The position numbers and the translations under genes were made by a program. From assembly GCA_019234745.1 (NCBI GenBank), contig JAFAKZ010000126.1, positions 1 to 16,613 of the forward strand: a DNA stretch of 16,613 nucleotides, in the 5' to 3' direction. The notes under the pieces were generated by a model. The model was not told where the DNA came from. It made no database searches and saw nothing but the letters and a program-made list of their open reading frames with translations. This DNA is from Burkholderiales bacterium. GTDB lineage: Bacteria; Pseudomonadota; Gammaproteobacteria; Burkholderiales; Chitinimonadaceae. Positions 10,519 through 16,613 of the stretch are shown piece by piece; the first letter of the stretch is position 1, and each line of letters begins with the position of its first letter.

Positions 10519-11025
10519 ATGCATGATGCCGCACTCTTGATGAACTTGTTCAAGCTGCTTGCCGAGGGCAAGCTCGACATGGCCAAGTTCCTCCAGATGT
10601 TGACGCGCGCAGTGGTGCAGGAAGCTGCTGCGAGCCGTGTCGGCGTATGGTTCTACCAAGGCGACCTGAAGGACAGCCTGCTGTGCAATAGCCTCTACGA
10701 CGCCGGCGACGGCCAATGGTCCAGTGGCTCCGTGCTGTCGGAAGACGAATACCAGGACTACTTCGATACCATCCGCGAAACCAAGCTCGTCGTAGCGGCG
10801 GACGCGCGCAATTATCACGCGACGGCCTGTTTCAACGAAGGCTACTTCGATTTGCTCAACATCTATTCGCGGCTGGACGTGGTCATCGAAGTGGATGGCC
10901 ACCCCATGGGCGTCGTCAGCTGCGAGCAGACGGGCCAGGCGCGCGAATGGTCGCAGCAGGACCTGCAGTTCATGCAGCAGGCAGCTGCGACGGTGGGCTT
11001 GGCGCTCAAGAAATTCGGCGGATAA
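10519..11025 (+). CDS. stand-alone GAF-domain protein
   Basis: A 168-residue soluble protein made almost entirely of one GAF domain. An N-terminal helix (MNLFKLLAEGKLDMAKFLQM) leads into the typical first GAF helix and strands (AAASRVGVWFY). A central variable region with SRLDVVIEVDGHPMGVVSCEQ (118-136) and the closing helix (WSQQDLQFMQQAAATVGLAL) follow. This resembles the GAF modules found in front of diguanylate cyclases and sensor kinases, but no output domain is attached. Cys104 and Cys135 lie near the pocket region and could matter for ligand or redox sensing, which is speculative. ATG 10519 is chosen because GGAGAGG (10506-10512) lies 6 bases upstream. It is divergent from the hybrid kinase, so a shared pathway is plausible but unproven. 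Confidence 0.85.
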   Translation: MHDAALLMNLFKLLAEGKLDMAKFLQMLTRAVVQEAAASRVGVWFYQGDLKDSLLCNSLYDAGDGQWSSGSVLSEDEYQDYFDTIRETKLVVAADARNYHATACFNEGYFDLLNIYSRLDVVIEVDGHPMGVVSCEQTGQAREWSQQDLQFMQQAAATVGLALKKFGG

Positions 11026-11087
11026 CGCTGGTCCGTCGCGCCATTCTTCACTAGGATGGCGCTCCCCATTCGCTATCCGTATTCCCA

Positions 11088-11867
11088 ATGACCACGCTAT
11101 CCGACGACCTCAGCGACGACGCCTTGCTGCGCTACAGCCGGCATATCCTGCTGGATGAAATCGGCATCGAGGGCCATCGGCGCATTTCTGCCGCGCGTGT
11201 GCTGATTGTTGGTGTGGGGGGGCTCGGCTCGCCGGCCGCGCTCTACCTGGCCTCAGCCGGGGTTGGTACCCTGGTGCTGGCCGACGCCGACACCGTTGAG
11301 CTGACCAATCTGCAGCGCCAGATCGTGCACCGGCAGGACGCGCTGGGGCACGCGAAGGTCGAGTCGGCACGCGATACGCTCCATGGCATAAATCCTGATG
11401 TAAACATCGTCACCTTGCCGCGGCGCCTTGCCGGCAACGAGCTGAACGAGGTAATCGCGGGCGTTGACGTCGTACTCGATTGCTCCGACAACTTTCCCAC
11501 ACGCCACGCCGTCAACCGTGCCTGCGTGGCCGCGAAGAAGCCGCTTGTGTCGGGCGCCGGCGTGCGTTTCGACGGCCAGTTTGTGGTGTTCGACCCGCGT
11601 GAGGCTAACAGCCCCTGCTATCGCTGCCTGTTCGGCGAAGAGGGTGACGCGAGCGACGGGCCGTGCGCGACCTTCGGTGTGTTCGCGCCGCTGGTGGGTA
11701 TCATCGGCACCATGCAGGCGGCCGAGGCCTTGAAGTTGTTGATCGGCATGCCCGGCGTACCCTTGGGCAAGCTCTACACACTGGATTTGCGTAGCCACGA
11801 ATGGCGTGTACTGAAGTTCCGCCGCGACCCGGCCTGCCCCGTGTGCGGTGGGGCGCACCGCACCTGA
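11088..11867 (+). CDS. moeB: molybdopterin-synthase adenylyltransferase (MoeB/ThiF/HesA family)
   Basis: A 259-residue cytoplasmic E1-like enzyme that adenylates the C-terminal GlyGly of a sulfur-carrier protein (MoaD, or ThiS for ThiF) so that it can be thiolated. RYSRHILLDEIG (15-26) is the family N-terminus. GVGGLG (42-47) is the nucleotide-binding loop. DCSDNF (131-136) holds the catalytic Asp131. Two CxxC pairs (Cys177/180 and Cys250/253) bind structural zinc. Cys193 in GPCATFGV aligns with the ThiF/MoeB cysteine near the active site. Length and lack of a rhodanese domain fit MoeB; ThiF cannot be fully excluded. The ctpA-moeB order is one I recall from other betaproteobacteria, here interrupted by the kinase and GAF genes. 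No other cofactor genes are present. Confidence 0.92.
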   Translation: MTTLSDDLSDDALLRYSRHILLDEIGIEGHRRISAARVLIVGVGGLGSPAALYLASAGVGTLVLADADTVELTNLQRQIVHRQDALGHAKVESARDTLHGINPDVNIVTLPRRLAGNELNEVIAGVDVVLDCSDNFPTRHAVNRACVAAKKPLVSGAGVRFDGQFVVFDPREANSPCYRCLFGEEGDASDGPCATFGVFAPLVGIIGTMQAAEALKLLIGMPGVPLGKLYTLDLRSHEWRVLKFRRDPACPVCGGAHRT

Positions 11868-11894
11868 ACTGTTGGCGAAGTGAGTTCGATTGAA

Positions 11895-11912
11895 CCGGGC
11901 CTGCTGGCCCGG
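11895..11912. terminator. GC-rich hairpin after moeB, possible weak terminator
   Basis: CCGGGCC (11895-11901) and GGCCCGG (11906-11912) form a perfect 7-bp stem with a TGCT loop, 28 bases past the moeB stop. There is no T-tract, so it may be a weak or factor-assisted terminator, or part of the leader of the next operon. Confidence 0.4.
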
Positions 11913-11915
11913 GAA

Positions 11916-11937
11916 TGTACGGGACACGAACCGTACA
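11916..11937. promoter_or_regulatory. dyad in the leader of the redox operon, candidate operator or leader hairpin
   Basis: TGTACGG (11916-11922) and CCGTACA (11931-11937) are exact inverted repeats separated by eight bases. The dyad ends 5 bases before the GGGAG ribosome-binding site (11942-11946) of the cytochrome gene. A dimeric regulator or an RNA hairpin here would control the first gene of the operon. No clear -35/-10 pair was found in this 86-base gap. Confidence 0.45.
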
Positions 11938-11953
11938 CAGAGGGAGTAGCGCA

Positions 11954-12499
11954 ATGCCTTGCAAGACCATCTACCGATCGCTCGCCGCGGCCGCCTTGTT
12001 TAGCGCCGTACTGCCCACGCTGGCGAGTGCAGTCATATACAACGGCAGCGTCGATGCAGGTCGCGTCACCTTTGCCAGCAATTGCGCTTCGTGCCATGGC
12101 ACGCCGCCCAACAACCTGATCCTGCCCATCGTGATGAACGGCGCGAACAACCCCACGCTGATTTCCAATACGATCAGAAGCAATCCGTCCATGGAGTTCC
12201 TGCAGGGAAGTCTGAGCCAGACGGACATCAACAATATCGCCGTCTACCTGGCCAAGCCCACGACGACGGATTCCGACCGCATCTTCGACTGGGGGCAGGC
12301 GACCTATCCGACCCTGCTGACGCCGGCCGCCACGTCCGGTTCCGCATCGGGCTACTACTACCGCTACTACTCGGGCACGAATTTCTACGTCGGCACCAAG
12401 GCGGGTTCGCTCTACCTGCTGGACGGCAGCACGGGCGCGCTGTCGAACCTGGGTGCCGTGTCGACCTGGCTGAACTCGGCCATCAACGCGGGGTTCTGA
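11954..12499 (+). CDS. exported c-type cytochrome with C-terminal Tyr-rich module
   Basis: A 181-residue periplasmic or surface protein. The signal peptide (MPCKTIYRSLAAAALFSAVLPTLASA) is cut near residue 26. The cytochrome c domain (about 30-103) binds one heme through CASCH (Cys44, Cys47, His48). Met80 in SMEFLQGSLSQTDINNIAVYLA is the likely distal ligand. A second region (about 110-181) contains GYYYRYYSGTNFYVGTKAG followed by LYLLDG and ends WLNSA. I recall this kind of short tyrosine-rich repeat in extracellular proteins of Burkholderiales; its role is unknown to me. The start is supported by GGGAG eight bases upstream. It is the first gene of the TlpA/DUF4266/DUF3570/ApbE operon, so electron transfer with those products is inferred. 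Confidence 0.85.
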   Translation: MPCKTIYRSLAAAALFSAVLPTLASAVIYNGSVDAGRVTFASNCASCHGTPPNNLILPIVMNGANNPTLISNTIRSNPSMEFLQGSLSQTDINNIAVYLAKPTTTDSDRIFDWGQATYPTLLTPAATSGSASGYYYRYYSGTNFYVGTKAGSLYLLDGSTGALSNLGAVSTWLNSAINAGF

Positions 12500-12500
12500 G

Positions 12501-12983
12501 TTGAAGCATTTCTCGATCAGCCTGCTGGCGGCGCTGGGCATAGGTAGTGCCCATGCCGTCACGACGGGCGAAGCGATGCCACACACGGTGTTGCCCGATG
12601 CCGGCGGCAAGCTGCAGGACCTGGGTGCCCTGCATGCCAAGGCCATCTACGTGGACTTCTGGGCCTCCTGGTGCACGCCGTGCCGCAAGTCCTTCCCCTT
12701 TATGAGCGATCTGCAGCGCCGCTATGCCGACCGCGGCCTGGTGGTGCTGGCCGTGAACGTGGATGCGGAACGCCGCGATGCGGACGACTTCCTCGCGCAC
12801 TATCCGGCCGGCTTCACAGTGCTGTTCGATGGCAAGGGCGATGCGGCCACCCAGTTTGGCGTAAAGGGCATGCCCAGCTCCTACCTGGTCGGCGCGGACG
12901 GCGTCATTCGCAACGTGCATATGGGCTTCCGCGAAGAAACGCCGGCTGCCGTGGAAGCCGAGCTGGAAACGCTCTTGAAGTGA
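12501..12983 (+). CDS. TlpA-like periplasmic thioredoxin
   Basis: A 160-residue exported thiol-disulfide protein. TTG 12501, one base past the cytochrome stop, gives a clean signal peptide (MKHFSISLLAALGIGSAHA) and the start is accepted on that basis. The TlpA/AhpC-TSA fold follows: MPHTVLPDAGG, then VDFWASWCTPCRKSFPFM with active-site Cys58 and Cys61, and the cis-proline loop KGMPSSYLVG. Proteins of this type usually reduce or resolve disulfides outside the cytoplasm, for example for cytochrome c maturation or for a dedicated partner. Likely partners here are the heme-motif cysteines of the preceding cytochrome or the paired cysteines at the end of the following DUF4266 lipoprotein. Both are inferences from gene order. 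Confidence 0.92.
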   Translation: MKHFSISLLAALGIGSAHAVTTGEAMPHTVLPDAGGKLQDLGALHAKAIYVDFWASWCTPCRKSFPFMSDLQRRYADRGLVVLAVNVDAERRDADDFLAHYPAGFTVLFDGKGDAATQFGVKGMPSSYLVGADGVIRNVHMGFREETPAAVEAELETLLK

Positions 12984-12993
12984 GGAGGATTCG

Positions 12994-13200
12994 ATGCGCT
13001 ACCTATCGCTGATCGCACTCGCGGTCTGCCTGGGCGCCTGTGCGCCCGTTCAACCTTGGCAAAAGGGCAATCTGGCCAAGGCCAATATGGCCTTCGACCC
13101 AGATAAGCTCGATGCGCGCACGAAGGCGCATATCTATGCCAGCAAGGAAGCGGCGTCGGGTGGGGATGGCGTGTCGGCCGGAGGTTGCGGATGCAATTGA
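12994..13200 (+). CDS. DUF4266-type mini-lipoprotein ending GCGCN
   Basis: A 68-residue predicted lipoprotein. MRYLSLIALAVCLGAC carries a lipobox (LGAC) with Cys16 as the lipidated residue. The mature part is only about 53 residues: PVQPWQKGNLAK, a short helical stretch, then a Gly-rich tail GGDGVSAGGCGCN. The PW motif near the start and the GCGCN terminus are features I associate with Pfam DUF4266. GGAGG (12984-12988) five bases before ATG 12994 fixes the start. The reading frame overlaps the DUF3570 start by 10 bases. The tail has Cys65 and Cys67 (CGC) for metal binding, disulfide chemistry or modification. DGVSAGG vaguely resembles the ApbE target motif but lacks the terminal Ser/Thr. Function is unknown. 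Confidence 0.85.
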   Translation: MRYLSLIALAVCLGACAPVQPWQKGNLAKANMAFDPDKLDARTKAHIYASKEAASGGDGVSAGGCGCN

Positions 13201-14330
13201 CGGTAATCCGCGAGCGAAGCCGCGAGACGAACTCGCCGGGAGCTGCACTGCTCGCGCTGACGGCGGCGGCCATGGCGATCGCGCCGACGGTGGCGCACGC
13301 TGAAGTGGCGCCGGATGCGGCCACGGTCGAGTTCAAATACCTCGACTACCTCGACAATAACCACGATCGGCCGCGCATGCACGTGACCAGCCCGACGCTC
13401 TACGTCGAGGCGCCCGTCACGGCCAACAATGTGATTGCAGGCTCGGCCACCATCGATACCATGTCGGGCGCTTCGGCCGAGCTGCTGAACGCCTTGAGTG
13501 GCGCCTCGGGTATTGGCGTGCACGACAAGCGGCGCGCGGAAGACCTGACGCTGACGCACTATTTCGGGCGCGAAGTAGTGGCTGTCGGTGGTGGCATGTC
13601 GGACGAGAATGACTACCACTCACGCGCCTTCAATGCGAACGCTAGTTGGTCGACCGATAGCCAGAACACCACGCTATCGATCGGTGCCAGCCGTAGCAAC
13701 GACCGCATCAGCGCTGACGGCCAGCCCTTCCTGCACCAGACGCGGCACACCAACGAGTTTCTCCTTGGCGTGACGCAGGTGCTGACGCCGCAGTCTATCG
13801 TGCAGTCCAACCTCACCTTCAGCGACGCGCACGGTTATCTATCCGACCCATACAAGATCCTGGATACGCGGCCTGGCAGCCGCCACGAAATGGCATGGTT
13901 GACCCGCTACCGCTACTACGTCGCCAGCTGGGATGCGGCACTGCATGTGGACTATCGCTACTTCCGAGACAACTGGAAGGTGCAGGCGCATACGCTGGAT
14001 GTAAGCCTGTATCAGCCGCTCGGCCACGGCTGGCAGATCGTCCCGGAACTGCGCTACTACTCGCAGGGCGCCGCCTACTTCTTCAGCAATACCTTCCCGC
14101 CACCGGTGTTCGGCGCGTTGTACTCACCCGATGAACGTCTGGGTGCCTTCGGGGCAATCACGGAAGGCATCAAGGCCAGCAAGGTGTTGGCGAAGAACAC
14201 GACGCTCGACTTCAGCGCCAACCGTTACGAGCAGCGCGCCAGCTGGCGCCTGGGCGGGCACGGCAGCTATAGTCTCGAACCCTTTATCGCGCGCTGGTTC
14301 TCGATAGGCCTGACGCATACGTTCCGTTGA
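13191..14330 (+). CDS. DUF3570 family predicted outer-membrane beta-barrel with flavinylation-like motif
   Basis: A 379-residue exported protein. The signal peptide is about residues 14-37, ending AHA. A short conserved stretch (VEFKYLDYLDNN, about 46-57) comes first. Many alternating amphipathic strands rich in Tyr, Trp and Arg follow, and the protein ends GLTHTFR with the C-terminal aromatic/Arg pattern typical of outer-membrane barrels. DTMSGAS (residues 89-95, bases 13455-13475) fits the D-x-x-[ST]-G-A-[ST] motif whose last residue ApbE enzymes link to FMN. NALSGAS (100-106) is a second, imperfect copy. ATG 13191 has GGAGG (13180-13184) six bases upstream, inside the DUF4266 gene. The stop overlaps the apbE start (TGATG). 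A flavinylated barrel is inferred from motif plus neighbour. Confidence 0.88.
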   Translation: MQLTVIRERSRETNSPGAALLALTAAAMAIAPTVAHAEVAPDAATVEFKYLDYLDNNHDRPRMHVTSPTLYVEAPVTANNVIAGSATIDTMSGASAELLNALSGASGIGVHDKRRAEDLTLTHYFGREVVAVGGGMSDENDYHSRAFNANASWSTDSQNTTLSIGASRSNDRISADGQPFLHQTRHTNEFLLGVTQVLTPQSIVQSNLTFSDAHGYLSDPYKILDTRPGSRHEMAWLTRYRYYVASWDAALHVDYRYFRDNWKVQAHTLDVSLYQPLGHGWQIVPELRYYSQGAAYFFSNTFPPPVFGALYSPDERLGAFGAITEGIKASKVLAKNTTLDFSANRYEQRASWRLGGHGSYSLEPFIARWFSIGLTHTFR

Positions 14331-15238
14331 TGTCAGAAGCCACGCTCCACCGCTTTCGCTTCCAGGCAATGGCCTGCGAGAACGAAGTCCAGCTCTATGC
14401 AAGCGACGCCCGTGCAGCCGCCAGCATGGCCGGGCGCGTGATGGCGGAAGTGCGCCGCATCGAGGCCAAGTATTCGCGCTATCGGGCCGACAGCGTGGTG
14501 GGGCGCATCAATGCCGCAGCGGGTAGCGAGCCGGTGCTGGTCGATGAAGAAACGGAAGGCTTGCTTGGCTATGCCGACGCTGTCTTCCGGCAAAGTGATG
14601 GACGTTTCGACATCACCTCCGGCGTACTGCGCCGCGCCTGGAATTTCAAGGAAGCACGCCTGCCGGACTCTCGCAAACTGGCCGAAGCGGTCGCCCTGAT
14701 AGGCTGGGACCGTGTGCAAAGGGAAGGGCGCCGTATCCGCCTGCCGCAAGCCGGCATGGAACTCGACTTCGGCGGCTTTGGCAAGGAATACGCCGTCGAC
14801 CGTGCCGCCGATCTGTGCCTGGCATCGGGCTGGCAGCACGGCCTGATCAACCTTGGTGGCGACCTGCGCATCCTCGGCCCGCAAGCCGACGGCCGCCCCT
14901 GGCAGATCGGCATCGTCGACCCGCGTCATCCCGAACGGGCCATTGCGACGAGTGCGTTGTCTGGCGGCGCGATGGCGACCAGTGGCGATTACGAGCGCTA
15001 CATCGAAGTGGATGGCCGGCGCTACTGCCATATCCTCGATCCGCGCACGGGTTATTCGGTACGGGCCTGGCAGTCCGTCACGGCTGTCGCAAGCCGTTGC
15101 CTGGTGGCGGGCAGCCTTACCACCATTGCCATGTTGATGGGGGCGGAGGAGGGTGATGAGTGGCTACGCCAGTCCGGCGCACCGTTCTTTGCGGTGCGGG
15201 CGGACGGGAGTCATGTTGATGGGCGCCCTGCTAGTTAA
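14330..15238 (+). CDS. apbE: ApbE-like FAD:protein FMN transferase
   Basis: A 302-residue enzyme of the family that moves FMN from FAD onto Ser/Thr of target proteins. Recognisable parts are MACENEVQLY, FDITSGVLRRAW, MELDFGGFGKEYAVD (143-157), INLGGDLRI (173-181), GAMATSGDYERY (213-224) and HILDPRTGY (234-242). Two oddities appear. The protein starts directly with the catalytic fold (MSEATLHRFRFQAMAC) and has no signal peptide or lipobox, although most ApbE proteins are exported. The segment usually read as ADALST is AGSLTT (260-265), so the Asp metal ligand is Gly261 while Thr265 is kept. ATG 14330 overlaps the DUF3570 stop. Its tail overlaps the convergent frameshifted gene by 8 bases. The likely target is the DUF3570 protein. 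Confidence 0.92.
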   Translation: MSEATLHRFRFQAMACENEVQLYASDARAAASMAGRVMAEVRRIEAKYSRYRADSVVGRINAAAGSEPVLVDEETEGLLGYADAVFRQSDGRFDITSGVLRRAWNFKEARLPDSRKLAEAVALIGWDRVQREGRRIRLPQAGMELDFGGFGKEYAVDRAADLCLASGWQHGLINLGGDLRILGPQADGRPWQIGIVDPRHPERAIATSALSGGAMATSGDYERYIEVDGRRYCHILDPRTGYSVRAWQSVTAVASRCLVAGSLTTIAMLMGAEEGDEWLRQSGAPFFAVRADGSHVDGRPAS

Positions 15239-16125
15239 TTATGTCGACCAGCCCCGATGGCCAAGATTCGACCCACCAAGGGGGTGCGTCGCCTGGCACA
15301 TAGTGCTTGCCGTCAAAACGCAGGACATACGTCTGAATGGCCGGCTTAACTGCGGCTTTCCGCCCATCGTCATATGGTTCGATTCGCGCGCTAAGGCGCA
15401 GGTCTGCATACCCGTGATGTCGGGTCTTTTCGACGCCAACTGTTAGAGCCGCTGACTGCCCTGAATTGTGTCCCGTAGCCACCCCGATGCACCCGCGGCT
15501 TACCCGCTGTCTACTCGTAGGAGCGTCAAGAATCGGTACAAGCTGTGCGCCAGACTGAACGAACAGGATCAGCGATGACAAGGCTACCCCACTCGCCCGC
15601 CTGCTCGACAAACAGCCGCTGCCACTCCTGCCCGCGCAATGCCTTAGCCCCTGCTTCTGCACATTTCGGTATGTGGCCTGCACTCGTGAAACGCAGGCCA
15701 ACCGCCCGCACGTCCTTCGCGAGGCGGTAGCGCGCGGCATCGATGCCGAGTTCGCCCAGCTTCGTTAGGGCGTCTTCCCGCACGTGGCTGGTGTACGCAC
15801 CGATAACCGAACGCGTACGGTCGTCGACAAGCGCGACCAAGAGAGACTTCTCGTCTTCATTGGCGCCGTCAGGCGTGTAGCCATATGCGACGGCAGACAC
15901 CTGCTCGCGGTCTGGCAGGCGCTTGCACGCCTCACTCACGATGCCATTCGTGTCGTTGCCTTCCGTGAATTGCGGCAAGTGCAGGTACTGGCCGACAATG
16001 TCCCGGTAGCTTGTGCAGTCAGGCGGCTGATTCGCCGGTACGCTCTCCGTTGTGCTCCTCATATCGTCTGCCTGCACCACAGCACCAAGCGTTGCAATCG
16101 CAACAAGAATCAGCCATTTTCCCAT
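15231..16125 (-). pseudogene. secreted protein of unknown function, split by a one-base frameshift
   Basis: Two minus-strand reading frames together make one protein of about 297 residues. The first half starts at ATG 16125 with a signal peptide (MGKWLILVAIATLGAVVQA) and runs ...EQAGEW; left alone it stops early at 15526. The second half continues in the next frame (ALSSLILFVQSGAQLVPIL ...) to TAG 15231. The frames join cleanly if one base is removed from CCCC at 15587-15590, giving EW-VALSSLILF. Both halves have protein-like composition: the first has CTSYRDIVGQYLHLP, the second ends KHYVPGDAPPWWVESW. I do not recognise the family. It may be a real pseudogene or an assembly error in the homopolymer. 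The end overlaps apbE by 8 bases in convergent orientation. Confidence 0.7.
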
Positions 16126-16151
16126 GTTGTCTCGCAAGTACCCCCTAGCAA

Positions 16152-16268
16152 GTAGGTTGGGTAGAGCGCAGCGAAACCCAACACCGTTCAATCGACCCCT
16201 CATCTTCTCGACAATAGCGGACGATTGGCCGTGTGTGTTGGGTTTCGCTGTGCTCTACGCCAACCTAC
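16152..16268. repeat. 117-base inverted-repeat intergenic element
   Basis: A left arm (16152-16184, beginning GTAGGTTGGG and ending AAACCCAACAC) is the near-perfect reverse complement of the right arm (16235-16268). They differ by one substitution and one inserted G over 33 bases. About 50 bases of unrelated sequence lie between them. I recall the core 'TTGGGTTTCGCT...CAACCTAC' as a common dispersed intergenic repeat in beta- and gammaproteobacteria. It begins 10 bases beyond the acnA stop and 26 bases upstream of the frameshifted gene's start, so its RNA could form a long hairpin protecting or ending the acnA transcript. Confidence 0.8.
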
Positions 16269-16278
16269 AAATCCTTCA

Positions 16279-16613
16279 CTACGCCTTCGCCATCAACTCC
16301 CGCAACACAAACGGCAGAATCCCGCCGTGCCGGTAGTAATCCACCTCGATTGGCGTGTCGATCCGGCACAGCACGGGCACTTCGCGCTTTCCGCTCGCAC
16401 TGTGAATCACCAGCGTCAAATCCTGTTGTGGTTTGAGTTGGTCCGTGACCCCCACGATGTCGAAGGTCTCGTCGCCCTTCAGCCCTAGGCTTTCGTGGCT
16501 GTCGCTACCCTTAAACTGCAGTGGCAGCACGCCCATGCCGACGAGATTGGAGCGGTGGATGCGCTCGAAGCTGCGCGCGACGACGGCCTTCACGCCCAGC
16601 AACTGCGTACCCT
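16279..16613 (-). CDS. acnA: aconitate hydratase A, C-terminal part
   Basis: This is a partial gene; its start lies to the right of the window. The visible 110 or so residues read GTQLLGVKAV, ARSFERIHRSNLVGMGVLPLQF, then GDETFDIVG and end PVLCRIDTPIEVDYYRHGGILPFVLRELMAKA. This is the swivel (fourth) domain of the AcnA/IRP1-type aconitase. SFERIHRSNLVGMGVLPL carries the substrate-binding Arg/Ser region. The enzyme isomerises citrate and isocitrate in the TCA cycle using a 4Fe-4S cluster held by domains outside this window. The C-terminal YYRHGGIL sequence favours AcnA over the methylcitrate dehydratase AcnD and rules out the domain order of AcnB. Its 3' end abuts the inverted-repeat element. 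Confidence 0.95.
   Translation of the reverse strand, partial: GTQLLGVKAVVARSFERIHRSNLVGMGVLPLQFKGSDSHESLGLKGDETFDIVGVTDQLKPQQDLTLVIHSASGKREVPVLCRIDTPIEVDYYRHGGILPFVLRELMAKA

Overview
The window is about 16.6 kb of GC-rich, tightly packed bacterial DNA. Protein similarity and gene order point to a betaproteobacterium, possibly Chitinimonas or a chitinolytic Neisseriales relative. That placement is inference from remembered synteny (gpmI-envC-ctpA-moeB) and from a repeat at 16152-16268, not from a search.

Layout. Positions 1-296 hold the 3' end of thpR (2'-5' RNA ligase/cyclic phosphodiesterase). A 55-residue orphan (452-619) and an unexplained, strongly foldable stretch (641-739) follow. On the minus strand are an HMG-CoA lyase gene (817-1725) and an ArsR-family repressor (1791-2099) with a cysteine pair spaced as in persulfide sensors. 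Divergent from it is a plus-strand housekeeping set: gpmI (2263-3807), envC (3809-5113) and ctpA (5144-6607). These cover glycolysis, septal amidase activation and periplasmic proteolysis. A perfect 28-base palindromic terminator (6627-6654) closes the set. A large minus-strand hybrid histidine kinase (6667-10350) and a divergent stand-alone GAF protein (10519-11025) then lie between ctpA and moeB (11088-11867).

The most interesting region is 11954-15238, a compact plus-strand operon: exported c-type cytochrome, exported TlpA-like thioredoxin, DUF4266 mini-lipoprotein ending GCGCN, DUF3570 predicted outer-membrane beta-barrel, and an ApbE-like FAD:protein FMN transferase. The genes abut or overlap by a few bases. 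The DUF3570 protein carries DTMSGAS, which fits the motif that ApbE enzymes flavinylate on the last Ser/Thr, plus a second partial copy (NALSGAS). I read the locus as a candidate extracytosolic redox system with a covalently flavinylated barrel, a heme protein, a thiol-redox protein and a dicysteine lipoprotein. The ApbE has no recognisable export signal and has Gly where an Asp metal ligand is usual, so where and how flavinylation would occur is open.

At the right end, a secreted protein of unknown function (15231-16125, minus) is split by a one-base frameshift in a run of four C. A 117-base inverted-repeat element follows, then the 3' end of acnA runs off the window on the minus strand.
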